The position numbers were made by a program, and so were the translations under genes. The notes beneath the pieces are model-generated. The model made no database searches and was not told where the DNA came from. It saw only the letters and a list, made by a program, of their open reading frames with translations. Positions 60,179 to 64,000 of a DNA stretch of 64,000 nucleotides are shown one piece after another. Origin of the DNA: Axinella damicornis. Taxonomy: Eukaryota > Porifera > Demospongiae > Axinellida > Axinellidae. The number at the start of each line of letters is the position of its first letter. Position 1 is the stretch's first letter. The stretch lies in contig OZ007512.1 of NCBI GenBank assembly GCA_963931865.1, forward strand, positions 6,593,708 through 6,657,707, given 5' to 3'.

Positions 60179-61137
60179 AATCCAGTCCGAATGGGTTCTC
60201 AGGTGATTTTATGGTGATTTGAGTGTGAAAAACTGGTTGTAACTTCCAAAATCAAAATTTCCAAAAATGTACCCTCTTTGCTGGGAGCACTGTATGTACC
60301 TGCTTGCAAAAACTGAATCCTATGATTCGAGAGACCACAAGTCAAATCATTACCACGATTGGTGACTCTTCAACAGCAGCAGTACAGGCTACGAAGTATA
60401 CTGCAGCCTGTACACTTGCACACACTTGTATTAATTCTCACCCACGATCACTAATTTCATTGCAGCACCATATGTAAGGGACCTCTATATTTATTGAGGT
60501 ACTTGTGGTCATTACCACTGTCAGTCGTAAATGAATATGGTATGACCATTCCACTAGATGATCATGCAACAACTTCTGCATTGACCGAGCGTACTTTCTG
60601 TTAATTCTTGAATTAGGTGCTGATGCTATAGCTCTGACTACTCAGCAAAAGGCATGTCACACAGCTTCAAGTGAGTTGCTTTCAATACTAGCTACTTATT
60701 GTACCAGGGAGTTAACTTACATCGAGCAGCTATAGTTTCATGACATGCTACATTTTTTCATGATTGCCAGCTGATTGTAATATATAATGTCGAGCAGCTG
60801 GTTTCACAATATGCTATTTTTCTTTGCAGATGAAAGGCCAAATTTATTGAAGCTTCTAAACTTCCCGGGCAAGAGTGGAAGCATCAGTATTCCTAAACAA
60901 ATTAGCACAAAGTACTTTCTGTTTGGAATTCTACTTCTAAACGATGAAACAGGAGCTGAAGTGAGCGCAATTGTCACAAAGTACCGGGACGATGCTGAGC
61001 AGATTAATCTAGAGATTCTGAGGCTGTGGATTGGAGGAACAGGCAAGCCTCTCTGCTGGTACACACTGATCGATGTCCTGCAGGCAGCTGGACTAAACAC
61101 TCTTGCTAGTGACATCCAGGACGGTCTTCAGCACTAA
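39617..61137 (+). CDS. 2A-leader Death-domain Roc-COR protein (whole gene)
   Basis: Exons 39617-39788, 40997-41128, 43189-43440, 47602-47874, 55394-55693, 57210-59273, 59369-59452, 60617-60670 and 60830-61137; eight introns, all phase 1, all GT..AG; 1212 codons plus TAA. Domains by residue: hydrophobic segment 31-47; 2A-like motif 90-97; Death-fold domains about 102-185, 186-276 and 277-376; Roc GTPase about 400-710; COR-like about 729-1000; Cys/His cluster 1020-1041; Ser/Pro linker 1065-1110; fourth Death-fold domain 1111-1212. Roc-COR GTPases are signalling scaffolds, and Death domains recruit one another in apoptosis and immunity; an intracellular innate-immune or cell-death sensor is my inference. 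The ATG at 39617 follows an AG directly; an in-frame ATG at 39488 and an intronic one at 40849 are alternatives. A polyadenylation signal AATAAA lies at 61358. The exons from 43189 on are secure; the 39617 exon is the weakest. Confidence 0.85.
40997..41128 (+). CDS. Exon 2: 2A-like element
   Basis: Acceptor CTCCTCTCCAG, donor ATATG/GTGAGT, phase 1 to 1, 44 residues. It reads GELAPSLLVAPRRR and then LLLLVAGDVEINPGP, followed by LTSY. The last eight residues before LTSY match the 2A consensus D-(V/I)-E-x-N-P-G-P exactly, with the leucine run that 2A elements carry upstream. In 2A elements the ribosome fails to join the last Gly and Pro, so separation is expected between Gly96 and Pro97. The frame is also open from an ATG at 40849, so a transcript starting within intron 1 would still carry the 2A. 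Confidence 0.85.
41092..41115 (+). promoter_or_regulatory. 2A-like ribosome-skipping motif (DVEINPGP)
   Basis: GAT GTA GAG ATA AAT CCA GGA CCT encodes the consensus without a mismatch, in frame with the downstream Death-domain exons and preceded by LLLLVAG. Function is inferred from the motif; activity also depends on the upstream context. Confidence 0.85.
41187..41757. mobile_element. Degenerate relative of the CCGTATAGCGGG MITE
   Basis: In intron 2, CATTAAATTTGGCAAAATGG near the left and AATTGCCAAATCGCCAAATT then TTTCCCGTTATACTGTAG near the right resemble the ends of the 25307-25897 element with many changes. Borders approximate. Confidence 0.4.
42616..42755. repeat. 13-bp CCCACATTCCAGT satellite
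   Basis: About ten tandem 13-bp units with single-base variants (CCCGCATTCCAGT, TCACATTCCAGT) in an intron of the main gene. It opens frames on both strands that are purely compositional. Confidence 0.9.
43189..43440 (+). CDS. Exon 3: Death-fold domain 1
   Basis: Acceptor TTGCTTTAG, donor TATG/GTGAGT, phase 1 to 1. It begins WLHPSDLDVLVEELSPLHNR and ends with WVHVIRALRKVGEDDAANKL. The pattern of an N-terminal helix with 'W..L', a middle 'L.DI', and a late 'W..VI.AL...G....A..L' is the usual Death-domain core. 84 residues, normal for one domain. Confidence 0.8.
43636..43670. repeat. Homopolymer C tract
   Basis: An unbroken run of about 35 C shortly after exon 3. In the transcript it would be a C-rich intronic run. 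Confidence 0.9.
44330..44850. repeat. Intronic direct repeat, two diverged copies
   Basis: The words GAGTTGGCAATCGAGTCGT and GTGTCTCAGAGACAATGAGCC recur at about 44332-44530 and 44697-44835. The second copy lacks part of the middle. No coding frame is shared. Confidence 0.6.
45396..46001. mobile_element. Foldback element with internal palindromes
   Basis: Left arm 45396 to about 45515 (CAGGAGTGCATAATGAAGTA onward) is inverted at about 45888-46001 with roughly 85% match; both arms share GAGCGTGAAACGACCACGCA. The centre contains two back-to-back perfect-type palindromes (45693-45768 and 45767-45820). It lies in an intron of the main gene. No coding frame. Confidence 0.75.
45693..45820. repeat. 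Two abutting palindromes without loops
   Basis: Palindrome 1 centres at 45730/45731 (TTACTAGTAA) with 38-bp arms and one mismatch. Palindrome 2 centres at 45793/45794 (AGTATACT) with 27-bp arms and one mismatch. They share or touch at 45767-45768. Neither has a spacer. Confidence 0.9.
47602..47874 (+). CDS. Exon 4: Death-fold domain 2
   Basis: Acceptor TTGCTATAG, donor TTCCA/GTGAGT, phase 1 to 1. Same layout as exon 3: LEKSDLDAVANELDAVSRNW near the start, MREMLSHRLENYY in the middle, TWSDIVAGVRSSGDSQLADH at the end. 91 residues. Confidence 0.85.
48589..48696. mobile_element. TAGCCTCGTTCCCAGG MITE in intron
   Basis: Near-perfect inverted arms (CACCTCCAGCTTTTGATCGC against its complement) with the family ends. 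No matching target duplication: the right end lost its final bases. Confidence 0.8.
50009..50155. repeat. Inverted repeat, imperfect hairpin
   Basis: CACAAACACTTTCGGTCGCATG faces a complementary GCAACCAAAAGTGTTTGTG, with a second inner pair (CATGCTTGGACACAC against GTGTGTCCAAGCATG). A small foldback element is likely; it lies in unit 1 of the intronic duplication. Confidence 0.6.
50614..52456. mobile_element. Repeat element, longest copy B
   Basis: Starts CATAGACTCGGTAGAGTCTA and ends with a 273-bp hairpin finishing in TTATTACTTGT. Unit 2 of the surrounding duplication keeps the empty site (CAGCACAATTAATAATTTG near 54560), and AATAAT lies on both sides of the insert. Interior: two short frames also present in copy A (a minus frame with VLSRRFFAMR and a plus frame starting MVFARNSSIFNRAV), and a middle block shared with copy C at 3640-4110. 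That block has exon-like pieces (MATKRKTRHCYSTHNLAST before GTGAGT). Class unknown. Confidence 0.7.
52184..52456. repeat. Large near-perfect hairpin, copy B
   Basis: Arms of about 118 bp that match each other with a single mismatch, loop about 40 bp. The arms differ from copy A (17526-17790) at six or more places, each difference being present in both arms. Confidence 0.9.
53217..53316. mobile_element. TAGCCTCGTTCCCAGG MITE with 9-bp duplication
   Basis: Ends TAGCCTCGTTCCCAGGCC and a slightly decayed complement (GGCCCAGGTATAGGCTA). ATTTTGCTG flanks it directly on both sides (53208-53216, 53317-53325). It is in unit 2 of the intronic duplication only. Confidence 0.9.
55394..55693 (+). CDS. 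Exon 5: Death-fold domain 3
   Basis: Acceptor CTTCAG, donor CCAG/GTGAAT, phase 1 to 1. It contains ESHLDIIVNELSTVSAKWEK, MRELIKQWLKQDY and SWNHIVLALKSPNVGESQLG. 100 residues. The exon lies after a 7.5-kb intron holding a tandem duplication and the largest repeat element in the window. Confidence 0.85.
56866..56984. mobile_element. Small AT-rich MITE, TTGACAAA ends
   Basis: TTGACAAACTATGC faces GCATAATTTGTCAA. The interior repeats GAATAATAGG. A related copy lies at about 56468-56580. Both are in the intron before the Roc exon. Confidence 0.6.
57210..59273 (+). CDS. Exon 6: Roc GTPase and COR-like region
   Basis: One 2064-bp exon (acceptor TCCGTACAG, donor GAAG/GTACAG, phase 1 to 1). Roc motifs: P-loop GVAGSGKT (residues 406-413), DSGGQPQF (570-577, the D..G switch-2 motif), VGTHRD (655-660, the Roc form of the base-recognition motif), and FPVNAK near 700. 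A Ser/Pro-rich insert (about 480-545) lies between P-loop and switch 2. The COR-like part starts near PPYRVPIGWFLLEQD (729) and includes LQYFHDLNIFLYYPSVLPEV. Later PLLVHFPAGC and YCALVVYLLSE match the second half of such proteins. A cluster C1020-x-C-x4-H-x10-C-x2-C1041 (FLCEC...CTKC) could bind zinc. GTP binding is expected; there is no kinase and no leucine-rich repeat. Confidence 0.92.
59369..60670 (+). CDS. Exons 7 and 8: short linker
   Basis: Exon 59369-59452 (28 residues: AASLPREAISSPLTSSTPPT and onward) and exon 60617-60670 (18 residues: GADAIALTTQQKACHTAS) keep phase 1 and connect Roc-COR to the last Death-fold domain. They are Ser/Thr/Pro-rich and probably disordered. Being symmetric, either could be skipped without frameshift. 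The intron between them carries a Tc1-like element. Confidence 0.65.
59573..60292. mobile_element. Tc1-like MITE, CAGTGCTCCCAGC ends
   Basis: CAGTGCTCCCAGCAAAGAG and further inward GTACATTTTGG are inverted at the right end (CTCTTTGCTGGGAGCACTG). TA flanks both sides (59571-59572, 60293-60294). 720 bp, no transposase. A run of about 31 G at 60147-60177 lies inside. It sits in the intron between exons 7 and 8 of the main gene. Confidence 0.8.
60147..60177. repeat. Homopolymer G tract
   Basis: About 31 G after a run of T, inside the Tc1-like MITE. Confidence 0.85.
60830..61137 (+). CDS. Exon 9: C-terminal Death-fold domain
   Basis: Acceptor TTTTTCTTTGCAG, phase 1 in, stop TAA at 61135-61137. 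It reads ERPNLLKLLNFPGKSGSIS, then YFLFGILLLNDETGAEVSAI, LEILRLWIGG, and WYTLIDVLQAAGLNTLASDI. The late 'W..LI..L...G...LA..I' signature marks a Death domain, more diverged from domains 1 to 3 than they are from each other. Confidence 0.85.
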
Positions 61138-61357
61138 TTTTTGTACCTGAAATTGCTACTGCTGTACTTGCTACTACTGTACAGTAATTATGTTTGTGAT
61201 TGTATTATTAGTTTGTAGTGCTAGTCATTCTGCAAAGTCTTTGTGCATCCTTTGTTACATTTCAGATTGCTACTTTACAAGTTGAATAATTATATTTTTT
61301 CCAAATACGGACAATCATCAATTTTTTTGACCGCCATAACTGCTCCTGCGTTACTAC

Positions 61358-61363
61358 AATAAA
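61358..61363 (+). terminator. Polyadenylation signal of the main gene
   Basis: AATAAA 221 bp after the stop codon at 61137, the first canonical hexamer I see downstream. Confidence 0.5.
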
Positions 61364-62211
61364 GCTGGCAAAATGTGAGCTATACAATCGTGGCTACCGT
61401 GGAGAGAATTGGGACGCTTGGGCAATATAAGGTTGAACTAGTAGGTCAAAATGTGCACCTGTTTCATAGCATGATACTCTCAGGAGCCTGGGGGATATTA
61501 TGATCAGTAGGTCAGTGTAATTGAGGCTTCCCTTGCTCCAATGGTTTGTACTATGAGCATCCATTCCCATCCCCTCCCTCTGGCTCATGGACTAGCTGCA
61601 TGCATGGGACCGAGGATCAGTGATGCAGCATAATCCGAGTCTGAAGACACAGCACTCACTCTCCTGCGAGATCACACAGTGGGAATTACCAGGGTTACGG
61701 GTAGCTACTTGTCATTCACATTACCTTGCATGATCTTGACGTTTATTTAAGGAGAGTAAGTCCTATGGAGATACATAGCTACTATTGTTCCAGGACAATA
61801 CTGTGAACTGGTAGCCATGTCAATGCCTTGTGAAATCACAGATTATGACATTATAGCTACAAGCATGTATCACAGCAGTCTTAATTACCATAATTAGTCA
61901 CGATGAAATGTCTTATACTAGCTGAGGGATGGGCTAAGATTGTAACGCAAGAAGCAAGCACAGGAAAAACCACCTGAAGATATGGACAGGACGTGCACCG
62001 TAACATCAGAGCTTCTCCGTATTCATACCATCCGCACACCCGTTGGAGTTCATGGTGGGACCATTTGAAGTTTCATATTTTGGCTTCTCCAGTGATTCTC
62101 CTGCATAGAGGAGTGAGGAGTGACCATAGGTGTGGTCTACGCAGTAAACAACGTAATACCCTAAAGTGAAGTGGTCCCATGACAGACTTGAACGGTGCGT
62201 GGATGGTGCAA

Positions 62212-62984
62212 TCACGGCACAACTTTGACATGACGGTACCCGTCCAGTGCTATATCTACAGCTAGTTCTCCTGTGGAGATAAGCTCCCAAAAGTACTTGA
62301 AATTGCATGCCAGAAGTACAAAGGTTTGTCACACGCAAGATACTGTAGCATTACAGGTGTCCATATTGTTAGACAGGAATACAGACTGGAACGTACGGTG
62401 GAATGTGTACAGCAGACAGCACCTGTTAACACTGCGTTCTAGTTTCTTTCATATGAACCCTTTCCACCCTATCAGACGTTGGGTAAGGCCACCAACTGTG
62501 TACGGAACACATCCATTGAAGCTTAGTGAAACTAATACCAATGCATGTGACTTGGACTCCTACTTACATGAGGATGCATGAATGCAATGCAAAGGCAGAG
62601 CTGGATATAAGTAGTAAATAGCTACACTGCATAGACAAACCAGAACAGCTAGTAGCTAAAACACAAACTATGCCAGACAATATCTTTCATGTGGGGGTAC
62701 TAAGAAGATACCTCATGTAATCACTGGACTAGACATGGACATGGAATGGTGGATTGGATTATGGACTGGAGTATGGAATAAACATACGTATATAAACACT
62801 TATGGAGGACACACGTCCCAGCACTACATAGGGGAATAGCATAATCGTAAATACCATTACTTGCAATAGCAATTATTGATCACACATGCCAAAACAGCCA
62901 CACACACACACACTCACCCTTCATCTGTCCAATCACCCACGGTGCTCCACTGTAGCCGGAACCGCTTATGACAGAATCCTCGTC
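62212..62984 (-). CDS. Candidate 3' exons of an unknown minus-strand gene
   Basis: Exon 62918-62984 (GACAG acceptor, AAGG/GTGAGT donor) encodes [20 protein letters not shown] and MK, ending in phase 1. The next acceptor (CTCCACAG, before 62270) accepts phase 1 and gives [18 protein letters not shown] and TGA at 62212-62214. A different frame from the same acceptor runs to 62006 and is also coding-like ([27 protein letters not shown]). The gene would converge on the main gene. No family recognised. Confidence 0.4.
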
Positions 62985-63007
62985 CTGTCGTGCACGTGTG
63001 CATTGTG

Positions 63008-63040
<33 letters not shown>

Positions 63041-63080
63041 ATGCGTGCATGTGTGTGTGTGTGTGTGTGTGCATGTGCAT

Positions 63081-63162
<82 letters not shown>

Positions 63163-63320
63163 ACGTTTAAATTGGTGTTACCAGATAAGGCCGAGCTGAT
63201 TTTTTGGATGGTGTAAGTTGGGTGGGTCTCAGCATGCACTACTGCTGCTCTACCAAACTAGACAACATCTTACCCCCCCCCCCCCCCCCCCCCCCCCCCC
63301 CTACCAAACTAGACAACCAC
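62985..63320. repeat. (GT)n tract and C tract
   Basis: An interrupted (GT)n microsatellite covers about 63010-63161. A run of about 28 C at 63274-63301 is flanked on both sides by CTACCAAACTAGACAAC, a 17-bp direct repeat. Open frames here are compositional. Confidence 0.9.
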
Positions 63321-64000
63321 AATGACAGTGAGCTGGGTCTGAAGCTACCCTTACTTGGAGGGAGTTGCTTCAGTAACCTGGTCTGGCAACCAAGAATTTA
63401 ATACAGCTAAGGAAGAAAGCTGGAAATTATACCAAGTACCAGACCTAAACAAGAACACAGTACACAACTCCAACGGGACACCAGTTGTTTTCCTCAGCTG
63501 AGGGGTATACAATCACTTCACTATACACTAAGTTAGCACTATACTGGACTCACCCAAAATTCCTTTATTGCAGTGCAGGACAGAAGCAAAACATGCTTAT
63601 TCATTTGCTAAAGCTGCTTGCCTAGCCTTTCCTCGAGTCACTATAGTAGAGCTAGAGCTAGAGGTGAAAGGTCACGTGCATATAATTTCAATCATGTCAG
63701 TCGGGGGTGGGGCTGGGCATGCAGACTTCCAAGATCCTGGTTGAACGAGTAAGTTCAGGTAGCCATTCAAACGCACACAACGATATCCTAGATAGCTACA
63801 ATGTCATGTAGTTTATCAGGGCTGTCTGTGATATCACTGGACTGGACTAGTGGTCTACTGGACTGCATGACTTTCAACCCCAAATTCGGTACTCAGAATC
63901 CACTGTAGACTCTTTTAAACTCCTGAACTGCAGCAATCAATTATTTTGCCTCATCACCAAGAGAACATATTTTTCTAGGCAAATAGGTACTCATTGATTG
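63321..64000. other. Right edge, no gene seen
   Basis: No exon-like frame and no clear repeat. A few CTGGACTACTGG-like words near 63837-63866 resemble those at about 31266-31300. Confidence 0.4.

Noticed and set aside
62880..63239. (TH)n and (VC)n proteins
   Set aside because: Frames of the (GT)n microsatellite; only the 62918-62984 segment on the minus strand has exon features.

Overview
The window is eukaryotic: no bacterial-type operons, coding sequence split into short exons with GT..AG borders, introns from about 45 bp to several kb, and a heavy load of small inverted-repeat transposons and satellites. The gene content (a Death-domain/Roc-COR protein with a 2A-like leader, an adhesion-GPCR relic, an SH2 adaptor) fits an early-branching marine metazoan. 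I favour a demosponge, where expanded Death-fold signalling genes and 2A-bearing receptors are known, but a cnidarian or other invertebrate is not excluded.

Layout. 0.2-0.3 kb: a possible terminal exon on the minus strand. 0.7-1.4 kb: a DNA transposon. 2.9-11.1 kb, minus strand: scattered exons of an adhesion-GPCR-like gene (secreted N-terminus, GAIN-like region, GPS, TM3-like, TM6/TM7, short tail). It looks damaged: TM1/2 and TM4/5 are not visible and the N-terminal frame carries a TAA. 11.7-12.3 kb: a broken LINE reverse transcriptase. 13.9-16.2 kb, minus: unassigned candidate exons plus two copies of a tRNA-like SINE. 16.4-20.4 kb, minus: an SH2 adaptor gene resembling DAPP1/Bam32 through its SH2 region; a 42-bp satellite has grown out of one of its splice donors. 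20.4-39.6 kb: mostly repeats, MITEs and segmental duplications with one or two candidate exons. 39.6-61.1 kb, plus: the main gene. 61.1-64 kb: 3' flank, two candidate minus-strand exons, a (GT)n tract and a C tract.

The main gene is modelled as nine exons joined by eight phase-1 introns (1212 codons): a hydrophobic N-terminus, a perfect 2A-like motif (GDVEINPGP), three single-exon Death-fold domains, a Roc GTPase domain (GVAGSGKT, DSGGQ, THRD), a COR-like region, a Cys/His cluster, and a fourth Death-fold domain ending in a stop. If the 2A works, each mRNA gives a 96-residue leader plus a free 1116-residue signalling protein, or an uncleaved and possibly membrane-targeted form. I take this gene to be the most interesting system in the window.

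All exon boundaries were read by eye from splice signals, phase and family resemblance. No transcript evidence or database search was available.
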